From Flagellimonas amphidinii (GTDB taxonomy: Bacteria > Bacteroidota > Bacteroidia > Flavobacteriales > Flavobacteriaceae): a stretch of DNA of 64,000 nt. Location: NCBI RefSeq assembly GCF_013090115.1, contig NZ_JABFNN010000040.1:1-64000 (forward strand), written 5' to 3'. The first letter of the stretch is position 1. Every line of letters starts with the position of its first letter. A program made the position numbers and the translations under genes. Below the pieces are notes generated by a model. The model was given only the letters and a program-made list of their open reading frames with translations. It was not told the origin of the DNA and ran no database searches. Shown piece after piece: positions 8,293 through 16,826 of the stretch.

Positions 8293-9432
8293 ATGAAGCT
8301 GAAAAAAGCAGACATTCTTAAAGCATTGGAAAAGATTTCCGCTCCCGGAGACGGACAAAATATGGTGGAAAGTGGCGCTGTGACCAATGTTCAGGTTTTT
8401 GGGGATGAAGTGGAAGTGGATGTCACCATAAAAAACCCCAGTCTTCAGGCAAAAAAGAAGACAGAGGTAGAAATATTGAAAGCCATACACAGAGAGGTGT
8501 ATGAAAAGGCAAAAATAAAGGTCAACCTAAAGGTTGATGCTCCTTCCAAACCGAAAGTAAATCAGATCAAAGGAAACCCAATTCCGGGCATACAGAATAT
8601 TATTGCTGTTGCTTCTGGTAAAGGTGGTGTGGGGAAATCTACAGTAACTGCAAATCTAGCGGTGACTTTGGCAAAAATGGGATTCAAAGTTGGACTTTTG
8701 GATACGGATATTTACGGTCCATCCATTCCCATTATGTTTGATGTGGCTTTAGAAAAGCCTTTGTCCGTCAATATTGATGGTAAGGCCAAAATGAAACCGG
8801 TTGAAAATTATGGGGTCAAATTACTTTCCATAGGATTTTTCACTCAGCCCAACCAAGCGGTAATTTGGCGAGGACCGATGGCTTCCAAAGCACTCAACCA
8901 GATGATTTTTGATGCTCACTGGGACGAATTGGACTTTCTGTTGCTGGATCTGCCCCCGGGAACTGGGGATATCCACTTGAGCATTATGCAATCCCTTCCT
9001 GTAACTGGAGCTGTTGTGGTAAGTACACCACAAGAAATAGCTTTGGCAGATGCAAGAAAAGGAGTTGCTATGTTTCAGCAAGAAGCGATCAGTGTGCCAG
9101 TACTCGGTATTGTGGAAAATATGGCCTATTTTACACCAGCAGAACTGCCCAATAACAAATACCATATCTTTGGACAAAATGGAGCCAAAAATTTGGCAGA
9201 AGATTTAGGAGTACCCTTTTTAGGAGAAATTCCTTTGGTACAAAGTGTACGAGAAGCTGGAGATGTTGGAAGACCTGCTGCATTGCAGACAGCAACCCCC
9301 ATAGAAGCAGCTTTTGAAGAGTTGACTAAAAATGTAGTTCAGGAATTAGTGAAAAGAAACACTGATCTTCCGCCTACAGAAGCAATAAAAATTACAACAA
9401 TGGCTGGTTGTGCCGCCGTTAAAAAGAAATGA
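8293..9432 (+). CDS. mrp: Mrp/ApbC-type Fe-S cluster carrier ATPase
   Basis: A 379-residue cytoplasmic P-loop ATPase that carries Fe-S clusters to apo-proteins. The N-terminal MIP18/DUF59 domain (about 1-85) is followed by the ParA/MinD-like NBP35 domain, with the deviant Walker A in ASGKGGVGKST (about 107-117), switch I in DTDIYGPSIP and Walker B in LLLDLPPGTGD. A C-terminal Cys is present (AGCAAVKKK), but the usual CxxC pair is not obvious, so cluster ligation may differ or depend on the dimer. Its stop overlaps the start of the NifU-like gene by four bases (ATGA), consistent with joint Fe-S work. Confidence 0.92.
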   Translation: MKLKKADILKALEKISAPGDGQNMVESGAVTNVQVFGDEVEVDVTIKNPSLQAKKKTEVEILKAIHREVYEKAKIKVNLKVDAPSKPKVNQIKGNPIPGIQNIIAVASGKGGVGKSTVTANLAVTLAKMGFKVGLLDTDIYGPSIPIMFDVALEKPLSVNIDGKAKMKPVENYGVKLLSIGFFTQPNQAVIWRGPMASKALNQMIFDAHWDELDFLLLDLPPGTGDIHLSIMQSLPVTGAVVVSTPQEIALADARKGVAMFQQEAISVPVLGIVENMAYFTPAELPNNKYHIFGQNGAKNLAEDLGVPFLGEIPLVQSVREAGDVGRPAALQTATPIEAAFEELTKNVVQELVKRNTDLPPTEAIKITTMAGCAAVKKK

Positions 9433-9674
9433 GCATGACATCAGAAGAAATAAAAAGCAACGTTGAGAAAGCACTTGAGGAAATAAGACCTTTTCTCCAA
9501 AGCGATGGAGGGGACATTACATTGATTTCCATAGATGATGATAATTCCGTAAAAGTAAGACTGGAAGGGAATTGCATTGGTTGTAGTGTTAATCAGATGA
9601 CGCTTAAAAGTGGAGTGGAGATGACCATAAAAAAATATGCTCCCCAAATACAAGAAGTTATCAATGTCGGATAG
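9429..9674 (+). CDS. NifU C-terminal-domain Fe-S scaffold protein
   Basis: An 81-residue Nfu-type protein. The sequence has IRPFLQSDGGDI and the cluster-binding CxxC in GNCIGCSVNQMT (about residues 53-64), which ligates a 4Fe-4S cluster across a dimer. It probably delivers clusters made elsewhere. It is translationally coupled to mrp through an ATGA overlap; a second in-frame ATG at 9435 could also serve. The length is normal for stand-alone NifU domain proteins. Confidence 0.92.
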   Translation: MSMTSEEIKSNVEKALEEIRPFLQSDGGDITLISIDDDNSVKVRLEGNCIGCSVNQMTLKSGVEMTIKKYAPQIQEVINVG

Positions 9675-9743
9675 CCTGACATAAATCATAATTCCTTCCT
9701 GGTACAAATCTTAAGTTGCGCAGATATCTAAAACCGATTCTGA

Positions 9744-10802
9744 ATGATTACAACCGATATACTAATTATTGGAGCGGGACCTACGGGTCTTTTTGCCGTT
9801 TTTGAAGCTGGACTTTTGCAGCTAAAATGTCATTTGATTGATGCTTTGCCACAAGCTGGGGGACAGTGTTCGGAAATCTATCCTAAAAAACCCATTTATG
9901 ACATACCGGGATTTCCTGAGGTTTTGGCCGGGGAGTTGGTGGATAATCTCATGAAACAAATAGAGCCGTTTCAACCCGGGTTTACATTGGGTGAACGAGC
10001 TGAAACCATTGAAAAGTTGGATGATGGAACTTTTGTGGTCACCACAAATAAAGGGACACAACACCATGCTCCAATTGTTGCCATAGCGGGAGGTTTGGGA
10101 AGTTTTGAGCCGCGTAAACCGATTTTGGAGAATCTAGCCCAATTTGAGGACAAGGGTATTGCTTACATGATCAAAGACCCTGAGGTTTTCAGAAACAAAA
10201 AAGTTTTAATTGCCGGTGGAGGTGATTCCGCTTTGGATTGGTCTATCTTTTTGGCCGATGTTGCTTCAGAAGTAACCCTGGTGCACCGAAGAAATGAGTT
10301 TAGAGGAGCCTTGGATTCTGTAGAAAAAGTACAACAGTTAAAAAATCAAGGAAAAATCAACTTGATCACCCCTGCTGAAGTTGTAGGTCTGCAAGGGGAT
10401 GACAAATTGGAAAAAGTTCGTATCAAAAAAACAGATACTTCGGAAGAAATTGAGTTGGAATTGGACAACTTTGTTCCTTTGTTTGGATTGTCGCCCAAAC
10501 TAGGGCCCATAGCCAATTGGGGTCTGGAGATTGAAAAAAATGCCATAAAGGTGAATAATTCACTGGATTACCAGACCAATATTCCTGGAATTTATGCCAT
10601 AGGAGATGTGAATACCTATCCAGGAAAACTAAAACTTATCTTATGCGGATTTCACGAAGCCACCTTGATGTGCCAAAGTGCTTACCAACGCATTTATCCT
10701 GATAAAAAATATGTGATGAAATACACTACCGTTGGAGGTGTAACTGGGTTTGATGGTAGCAAAAAAGAAGCTCCAAAAGCTGTAGTCAAGGCTATTGAAT
10801 AG
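9744..10802 (+). CDS. Ferredoxin/flavodoxin-NADP reductase, thioredoxin-reductase type
   Basis: A 352-residue flavoprotein that moves electrons between NADPH and ferredoxin. The FAD-binding IGAGPTGLFA (about 8-17) and QAGGQCSEIYPKKPIYDIPG, the NADPH-binding IAGGGDSALDW (about 156-166) and the FAD-binding YAIGDVNTYPG are visible. It lacks the CxxC redox pair of true thioredoxin reductases, which identifies the FNR subgroup. It lies 69 bp after the NifU-like gene and 123 bp before a 2Fe-2S ferredoxin, its likely partner. Confidence 0.9.
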   Translation: MITTDILIIGAGPTGLFAVFEAGLLQLKCHLIDALPQAGGQCSEIYPKKPIYDIPGFPEVLAGELVDNLMKQIEPFQPGFTLGERAETIEKLDDGTFVVTTNKGTQHHAPIVAIAGGLGSFEPRKPILENLAQFEDKGIAYMIKDPEVFRNKKVLIAGGGDSALDWSIFLADVASEVTLVHRRNEFRGALDSVEKVQQLKNQGKINLITPAEVVGLQGDDKLEKVRIKKTDTSEEIELELDNFVPLFGLSPKLGPIANWGLEIEKNAIKVNNSLDYQTNIPGIYAIGDVNTYPGKLKLILCGFHEATLMCQSAYQRIYPDKKYVMKYTTVGGVTGFDGSKKEAPKAVVKAIE

Positions 10803-10925
10803 GTTTCGGTTACATAACAGTAGCTGTAATACTTGTTATGAAATGCATAAACCAGTTTTCCACAATACTTAATATGTGTAATTTCGCCCTTCAAATCGGA
10901 GCTATCCAGTACATCAATTCAGGAA

Positions 10926-11258
10926 ATGAGTGATATAAAAATTAAAATAACCGATAGAGATGGCATTTTACATGAAGTTGACGCTCCTACGGACATGAAC
11001 ATGAACCTGATGGAAGTGGTACGTTCTTATGAACTTGCCCCAGAAGGTACAATTGGCATATGTGGGGGAATGGCCATGTGCGCTTCCTGTCAGTGCTACA
11101 TTCAATCTGACCATGAACTTCCTGAAAAATCAGATGATGAGGAGGCCATGTTGTCCGAGGCATTTAATGTGGAAGAAAACTCACGATTGGGTTGCCAAAT
11201 CCGTATTACCCCCGATCTTGAAGGATTAGAGGTAGAGTTGGCTCCAGAAGAACTCTAA
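10926..11258 (+). CDS. 2Fe-2S ferredoxin, adrenodoxin type
   Basis: A 110-residue electron carrier. The cluster ligands are Cys46, Cys52, Cys55 and Cys90 (CGGMAMCASC, then LGCQI), the C-x5-C-x2-C...C pattern of adrenodoxin/PuxA-type ferredoxins; Cys57 is an extra, probably non-ligand, cysteine. The acidic segment (PEKSDDEEAM) would be the partner-docking face. An AGGA lies five bases before the ATG, unusual in this SD-poor genome. A weak -7-like box (TAATTTCG, 10879-10886) suggests separate transcription from the reductase. The stop overlaps the stop of the convergent ABC gene by four bases. Confidence 0.92.
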   Translation: MSDIKIKITDRDGILHEVDAPTDMNMNLMEVVRSYELAPEGTIGICGGMAMCASCQCYIQSDHELPEKSDDEEAMLSEAFNVEENSRLGCQIRITPDLEGLEVELAPEEL

Positions 11259-12991
11259 ATCCGTGCTTGGTAGGTAAACAGATTGTAGTATCTTCCTTGG
11301 GAAGCAATCAATTCTTCATGAGTGCCTTGTTCTGCAATTCTACCGTCCTCAATTACTAGAATTTGGTCAGCTTTACGAATGGTGCTCAAACGGTGTGCAA
11401 TGACAAATGTGGTCCGCCCTTTGGTCAGTTGCGCCAAGCTCTTTTGAATTAAAGCTTCGGATTCTGTATCCAAGCTAGAGGTAGCTTCATCCAATATTAG
11501 AATTTTTGGGTCAGCTAAAACAGCTCTGGCTATGGCAATGCGTTGCCGCTGTCCACCAGATAATTTTACACCGCGCTCTCCAATTAAAGTGTCAAGGCCT
11601 TCATCAAACCTGTTGGTGAATTCATCTACATAAGCCGCTTTCACGGCCTGCTGCAATTTACTTTCGGATGCATTGGGTCTTGGGAAAAGAATATTTTCCC
11701 TAATGGTTCCTTCAAATAAAAAGTCATCTTGAAGCACTACGCCTAGATGCTGACGAAAACTATTGAGATTCACTTTTGATAAATCTTTTCCATCAATCTT
11801 AATAGTTCCTGAGTCGGGTTTTAAAAAACTAGCGGCCAAACCTGCAATTGTAGATTTTCCAGAACCTGAACTCCCCACAAGCGCTACTACATGTCCCGAC
11901 TTTACTTGAAAACTTATGTTATGCAACACCTCTTTTTCTTCTTCATAAGAAAAGGAAACATTGATGAAATCCATGTTTCCCAAAATAGAGTCCAATTCAA
12001 GGGTGCGCTCGCCTTCTTCGGCTTCTTCCGAAGTGTTCATCAACTCCTCTGTGCGATCTAGCCCTGCCAACGCTTCTGTCAATTGACTGCCAATATTGCT
12101 CATTTGTACAATTGGGGCTATCATCAATCCCAATAAAATGGTAAACTGAACAAATTCTCCCACGGTCAGACTTCCTTCAATAATTTGATAGCCGCCATAC
12201 CCCATCACACTGGTGGTTGCCACACCCAATAAGAAAATGGACGAACTGGACATGAAAGCTGTGGTCGTCAAGCTTTTCTTCACATTTTGGTACAACCGAT
12301 CTACACCTGCTTCAAAAACCTCTTCTTCCTGCTTTTCAGCATTGAATCCTTTAATAACGCGGATTCCGCCTAGGGTTTCTGTTAGCCGTCCTTTGACTTC
12401 GGCGTTTATTTTTCCTCTATTTCTGAAAATAGGTCGTATAATTTTAAAGGCTTTTAAAGCAATCACTGAAAATATAATCAGTGGAATGAAGGTTATCAGC
12501 GTCATGGGTACACTGATATCCAAAAGCAGAATCAAGGAAACTACCGCAGTAATTGTTCCTCCCACTAATTGCACCAGTCCTGTTCCTATCAAATTTCGAA
12601 CGCCCTCTACATCTGACATGATTCTGGATACCAGAGCTCCAGACTTTGAGTTGTCAAAAAAGCTTATGGGCAGCGCCAATACTTTTTTTTGAACCTGTGC
12701 GCGTAATTCTGAAATTAAGTACTGTGCTTGTACGCTTACTATTCGGGTTAGTAAAAATGAGGTTATAGCTTGGATTAAAATGGCTAACATTACTCCTGCC
12801 ACCAAATATTTGAGCATGGTAAAGTCTTTTTTTACAATAACATCATCAATGAGGTATTTGGAGGCAATGGGAGCTACAAAACTTGCAGCTTTACTTATTG
12901 CAATTAGAAGCAAACCAATAAGCACCAACCTTCTTTTGGGCCAAATTATGGTTTTAAATGCTGTGAGAATACTGACTTTTTTTTCTGCCAT
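11255..12991 (-). CDS. ABC exporter, fused permease and ATPase (MsbA-like)
   Basis: A 578-residue half-transporter that should act as a homodimer in the inner membrane. The six-helix permease domain occupies about 1-310. The nucleotide-binding domain follows with Walker A GSSGSGKST (about 372-380), Q-loop VVLQDDFLF, signature LSGGQRQR, Walker B ILILDEATSSLD and the switch His in IAHRLS. Lipid A, multidrug or lipid export are the usual roles; sequence alone does not choose. It is monocistronic and convergent with the ferredoxin gene. Confidence 0.92.
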   Translation of the reverse strand: MAEKKVSILTAFKTIIWPKRRLVLIGLLLIAISKAASFVAPIASKYLIDDVIVKKDFTMLKYLVAGVMLAILIQAITSFLLTRIVSVQAQYLISELRAQVQKKVLALPISFFDNSKSGALVSRIMSDVEGVRNLIGTGLVQLVGGTITAVVSLILLLDISVPMTLITFIPLIIFSVIALKAFKIIRPIFRNRGKINAEVKGRLTETLGGIRVIKGFNAEKQEEEVFEAGVDRLYQNVKKSLTTTAFMSSSSIFLLGVATTSVMGYGGYQIIEGSLTVGEFVQFTILLGLMIAPIVQMSNIGSQLTEALAGLDRTEELMNTSEEAEEGERTLELDSILGNMDFINVSFSYEEEKEVLHNISFQVKSGHVVALVGSSGSGKSTIAGLAASFLKPDSGTIKIDGKDLSKVNLNSFRQHLGVVLQDDFLFEGTIRENILFPRPNASESKLQQAVKAAYVDEFTNRFDEGLDTLIGERGVKLSGGQRQRIAIARAVLADPKILILDEATSSLDTESEALIQKSLAQLTKGRTTFVIAHRLSTIRKADQILVIEDGRIAEQGTHEELIASQGRYYNLFTYQARI

Positions 12992-13101
12992 AGCTGATGG
13001 AAAGAATGTGCAAGTTACTTCAAATTTTGAGTAAAAAAGAACAGCGAGGGATTACATCATTTTATTTTTATCTTCACTCAGCAATCCAAAAAATCATCCA
13101 A

Positions 13102-15255
13102 ATGAGAACCATAGTTATAATTGTGATGTTGATATTGTCCTCTTGTACTAAAAAAGAACTTACCGAAGCGGAAAAATGGCAAGAACAGGCCCAAAATATC
13201 ACCATTATTCGTGATGATTTTGGAGTGCCCCATATTTATGGAAAAACAGATGCAGATGCTGTTTTTGGATTATTATATGCCCAGTGTGAGGATGATTTTA
13301 ACCGTGTAGAGCAAAATTATATATGGGCCACGGGACGCTTGGCAGAGGTAGAGGGAAAAGAAGCCCTGTACAGCGATTTGCGCGCTAAATTATTCATGAC
13401 AGAAGAAGAGGCCAAGGCCAATTATGAAAAAAGTCCCGAATGGTTGAAGAAACTTTGTGATGCCTTTGCAGATGGAATCAACTATTATTTATACACCCAT
13501 CCAGAGGTTCAGCCCAAATTATTGACCCGTTTTGAACCGTGGATGCCCATGTATTTTAGTGAAGGCAGTATTGGTGGGGATATAGAACGGATTTCAACTA
13601 AAAAAATTCAACGATTTTATGAGAATTGGCAAGAGATTCCCGAATTAAAACTTCAAAAAAGAGCAAAAATAGAAGAGCCGCAAGGTTCCAATGGCATTGC
13701 TATTTCTGGAGATTTGACCCAATCTGGGAATGCGATGTTATTGATCAATCCCCATACCTCTTTTTATTTTCGGGGAGAAGTTCATGTGGTCAGCGAGGAA
13801 GGATTGAATGCCTATGGAGCAGTGACCTGGGGACAGTTTTTTGTCTATCAAGGTTTCAACGAAAAAACAGGTTGGATGCATACATCAACCTATACCGATG
13901 TAATGGATGAGTTTAAGGAAACCATTGTTCGAATGAAAGATTCCTTATTTTATGCGTATGGGGAGGAACTAAGACCAGTAAAGACTTCCAAGGTTACGCT
14001 AAAATACAAGGAGGAGGATATAATGAAGGAAAAAACCTTTCCCATGTACCATACCCATCATGGACCTATAACCCATATGGGAGATGGTCAATGGACAGCT
14101 TCAGCGATGATGTGGGAGCCTATCAAGGCTTTGGAACAGTCCTATGTCCGAACTAAACAGAATGGGTATGCAGGGTTTCGAAAAATGATGGATATTCGGA
14201 CCAATTCTTCCAACAATACAGTTTATGCTGATGCCGAAGGTAATATTGCTTATTTTCATGGCAACTTTATCCCTAAAAGGGATACCATTTTTGATTACAG
14301 ACAGCCCGTTGATGGGAGTAATCCCAAAACGGATTGGCAGGGACTCCATACCGTAGATGAAAATATTTTGGTGCTGAATCCTGAAAATGGATGGATTCAA
14401 AACTGCAATTCTACCCCATATACTTCAGCATTGGAATACAGTCCTAAGAGAAGTGATTACCCTAAGTATATGTCCCGCGACCAAGAAAATTTTAGAGGAG
14501 TGCATGCTATTGAATTATTGAAAGATGGGGATGGCTACACTTTGGATAGTTTAATCGTATTGGCCCATGACCCCTACCTTCCTGCTTTTGAGGCATTGAT
14601 TCCGGGATTGGTCAAAGCATTTGATGCCAACCCAAATGAAGAATTTCAAGAGCCTATTGAAGTCTTAAGAAATTGGGATTTTACCACTTCAAAAGAATCG
14701 GAGGCTATGACACTTGCACATTATTATGGAACTCTTTGCTATCAAAAAGCAATACGCCCTGAAGGAACGTATCCTATGCAGTGGGTTGAATTTTGGGGAG
14801 GAGAATCTCCGGATTCAGAAAAACTAGCTTTGTTCACAGAAACGGTAAATAGGTTGAAAAATGATTTCGGTACTTGGAAAATGCCCTGGGGAGAAGTGAA
14901 TCGCTATCAACGTATCAATGGAGCAATCCAACAACCTTTTGATGATGACAAACCCAGCATCCCGATTGGTTTTGCCAGTGGGCGATGGGGGGCACTGGCG
15001 GCATACGGTGCGCGATATGATAATGGCACCAAAAAGATTTATGGAACCCGTGGGAACAGTTTTGTGGCCGTAGTGGAGTTTGGAGAAAAAGTAAAGGCAA
15101 AAACCATGCTGGCAGGAGGGCAAAGCGGAAACCCAAATTCACCTCATTTTGATGATCAGGCACAACGTTATGCCGACATGCAGTTCAAAGATGCTGCTTA
15201 TTATAAAGAAGATGTGCTAAAAAGGGCAGTTAGGACATATACTCCGGGAGAATGA
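13102..15255 (+). CDS. Penicillin-acylase-family lipoprotein (N-terminal nucleophile hydrolase)
   Basis: A 717-residue Ntn hydrolase precursor of the penicillin G acylase / acyl-homoserine-lactone acylase family, which cleaves amides after self-processing. The start at 13102 gives a lipoprotein signal (IVMLILSSC); an in-frame ATG at 12997 would bury it. The alpha-chain part begins ITIIRDDFGVPHIYG, and the processing site with nucleophile Ser196 is in PQGSNGIAIS. The oxyanion Asn region is probably ENGWIQNCNSTPY. Length and order fit PvdQ/AHL-acylase relatives, but the acyl substrate cannot be told; quorum quenching is one option only. The stop abuts the convergent next gene with no gap. Confidence 0.88.
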   Translation: MRTIVIIVMLILSSCTKKELTEAEKWQEQAQNITIIRDDFGVPHIYGKTDADAVFGLLYAQCEDDFNRVEQNYIWATGRLAEVEGKEALYSDLRAKLFMTEEEAKANYEKSPEWLKKLCDAFADGINYYLYTHPEVQPKLLTRFEPWMPMYFSEGSIGGDIERISTKKIQRFYENWQEIPELKLQKRAKIEEPQGSNGIAISGDLTQSGNAMLLINPHTSFYFRGEVHVVSEEGLNAYGAVTWGQFFVYQGFNEKTGWMHTSTYTDVMDEFKETIVRMKDSLFYAYGEELRPVKTSKVTLKYKEEDIMKEKTFPMYHTHHGPITHMGDGQWTASAMMWEPIKALEQSYVRTKQNGYAGFRKMMDIRTNSSNNTVYADAEGNIAYFHGNFIPKRDTIFDYRQPVDGSNPKTDWQGLHTVDENILVLNPENGWIQNCNSTPYTSALEYSPKRSDYPKYMSRDQENFRGVHAIELLKDGDGYTLDSLIVLAHDPYLPAFEALIPGLVKAFDANPNEEFQEPIEVLRNWDFTTSKESEAMTLAHYYGTLCYQKAIRPEGTYPMQWVEFWGGESPDSEKLALFTETVNRLKNDFGTWKMPWGEVNRYQRINGAIQQPFDDDKPSIPIGFASGRWGALAAYGARYDNGTKKIYGTRGNSFVAVVEFGEKVKAKTMLAGGQSGNPNSPHFDDQAQRYADMQFKDAAYYKEDVLKRAVRTYTPGE

Positions 15256-15897
15256 CTACTCTTCCTCTTTTACAATAATGAGGCTGGCGCGAGAACCTGT
15301 GGAAAGATTCCAGCGGTTGTTGTGGATGACTTCACCCTTTTCATCGGCAACTACTACTTGAGCGGTATTGGGGCCAGATGAGCCTTGGTTTAATGCTTCA
15401 AACTCAATTCTGTTAAACCCTTGGGTCAAATCTATATTGATTCCCTTAAAAGAACCTGTTAGCAAGAGATTATATTCAACTATTTCGCCGTTCAAATAAA
15501 TTTTGATTCTATCTCCATCCACATACTCGTGATCGCGACAAACAATACCAACAAACTTTGCTGAAGTTTTGATATCACCTAAATATTGGTCACCATAATG
15601 TTTATTGGAGCCTTTTTTTTCCTTCTCGCCTACTTTAGGGTCTATTTTTAAATCATGACCAGCCTGTACCAATTCTTTATCCGGTAACATCTTTACCCCC
15701 GGCTTTTCATTTTTTGAGGTAAGATTCTCATCCAGCACAGAAGGCATACGCAATGAAGTGCCTTGATTACTGGATTTAATATCCAAGTTGTTCTGTTCTC
15801 CAATTTTTAAAGGACGAGTGGTTGGAATATCCCCCTGCGCATGAAGCAAAGAAATACCAAAACTAAATAACATAAGAAAAAGAAGAAACCTTTTCAT
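15256..15897 (-). CDS. Secreted protein of unknown function
   Basis: A 213-residue protein with a signal peptide (MKRFLLFLMLFSFGISLLHAQ). The start at 15897 was chosen over 15951 for that reason. The middle (about 65-105) is charged and lysine-rich. The C-terminal part (KTSAKFVGIVCRDHEYVDGDRIKI, split here only for description, then INIDLTQGFNRIEFEAL and NTAQVVVAD) looks like one beta-sandwich domain and recurs in secreted flavobacterial proteins as far as I can recall. I do not recognise a catalytic motif. It is convergent with, and directly abuts, the acylase gene, and is divergent from the following barrel-protein gene. Confidence 0.7.
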   Translation of the reverse strand: MKRFLLFLMLFSFGISLLHAQGDIPTTRPLKIGEQNNLDIKSSNQGTSLRMPSVLDENLTSKNEKPGVKMLPDKELVQAGHDLKIDPKVGEKEKKGSNKHYGDQYLGDIKTSAKFVGIVCRDHEYVDGDRIKIYLNGEIVEYNLLLTGSFKGINIDLTQGFNRIEFEALNQGSSGPNTAQVVVADEKGEVIHNNRWNLSTGSRASLIIVKEEE

Positions 15898-16077
15898 AGC
15901 AACTTGGTCGTATTGTTTTACTAAAGTTAACAAATACCTTGCCATGAGCATAATAAAGAGAAGTTAAATCGTTCAATTGAACTGCCCAAAGTTAAAATCA
16001 TCACAAACTAAATTTTATGGAATCCTGAGGAATGATACTTGATGCTACAATGCTTTAACTTTAAAATTAATCAGAAA

Positions 16078-16707
16078 ATGAAAAAAGTACTACTTGTTAC
16101 ACTTTTTGTAGGTGCCATTAGTTTGAATGCACAAAATTCGGAAAATGACAAACGAATCATTCCTAAAGGAACTTGGAATATTGGCGGTGATTTTTCTTTT
16201 GGATTGAGCAATTTAGAATCCAGTAGTGGAGATGTTACTGTTGAGTCAGACCGAACTACAATCTCATTATTTCCCAGAGTTGGTTATGCATTTGATGATA
16301 ATTGGATGGTAGGTTTAAAAACGGGATATGGATACAGCCGTTTTGAAAATGAGAACAATGGCAACTTTGAAGGAAAAGGTGAATCTATTACTGTGGCTCC
16401 TTATGCTAGAAGGTATTTTGGGGTTGGTAATAAGCTACTATTCTATCTTCAGGGAGAACTCGGCTATACTGGCTCATGGTCTGAGAGTTTTGGAGATATG
16501 ACTCCACGTTCAACCTCTAGCGCAGACGAGTTTTATGTTGCATTCAGACCCGGAGTTACCTTTTTTGTTTCCAATCGGTTAGCCTTTGAATCTTCCATAG
16601 GAGCATTACGGTATTCTACAATTAAAAGGGACAGATTCAGAAGTAAAACGTTTGAATTAAACTTAGATTCATCGAATTTACTTTTTGGACTTTCCTATTA
16701 CTTTTAA
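16078..16707 (+). CDS. Outer-membrane beta-barrel protein (OmpA/porin-like small barrel)
   Basis: A 209-residue protein. The ATG at 16078 gives a signal peptide (MKKVLLVTLFVGAISLNAQ); the in-frame ATG at 16039 does not. The mature part alternates hydrophobic and polar residues in about eight strands (WNIGGDFSFGLS, TISLFPRVGYAF, WMVGLKTGYGYS, FYVAFRPGVTFFVS) and ends NLLFGLSYYF, a typical barrel C-terminus with terminal aromatic. This matches the small outer-membrane barrel family (PF13505/PF13568 type). The function is probably structural or unknown. A strong terminator follows. Confidence 0.82.
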   Translation: MKKVLLVTLFVGAISLNAQNSENDKRIIPKGTWNIGGDFSFGLSNLESSSGDVTVESDRTTISLFPRVGYAFDDNWMVGLKTGYGYSRFENENNGNFEGKGESITVAPYARRYFGVGNKLLFYLQGELGYTGSWSESFGDMTPRSTSSADEFYVAFRPGVTFFVSNRLAFESSIGALRYSTIKRDRFRSKTFELNLDSSNLLFGLSYYF

Positions 16708-16728
16708 ATTGAAAATTATTAGGGATAG

Positions 16729-16757
16729 AGCCTGCAACTTTGTTGCAGGCTTTTTTT
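16729..16757 (+). terminator. Rho-independent terminator after the barrel gene
   Basis: A perfect 10-bp stem AGCCTGCAAC / GTTGCAGGCT (16729-16738 and 16742-16751) with a TTT loop is followed at once by a seven-T run. This is the clearest intrinsic terminator in the window. Confidence 0.92.
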
Positions 16758-16826
16758 GTCCTTTTATTTTGATACCTAAAATTGTAAATTGTTGCAGAGA
16801 CACATATCAGAATTAATTCGCCAACA

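Noticed and set aside
10803..10925. Terminator between the reductase and ferredoxin genes
   Set aside because: Short CATAAC/GTTATG type complementarities exist, but no stable stem followed by a T run.
13102..15255. Quorum-quenching AHL acylase as a firm call
   Set aside because: The family is clear, but acyl specificity cannot be read by eye and no AHL circuit lies nearby.
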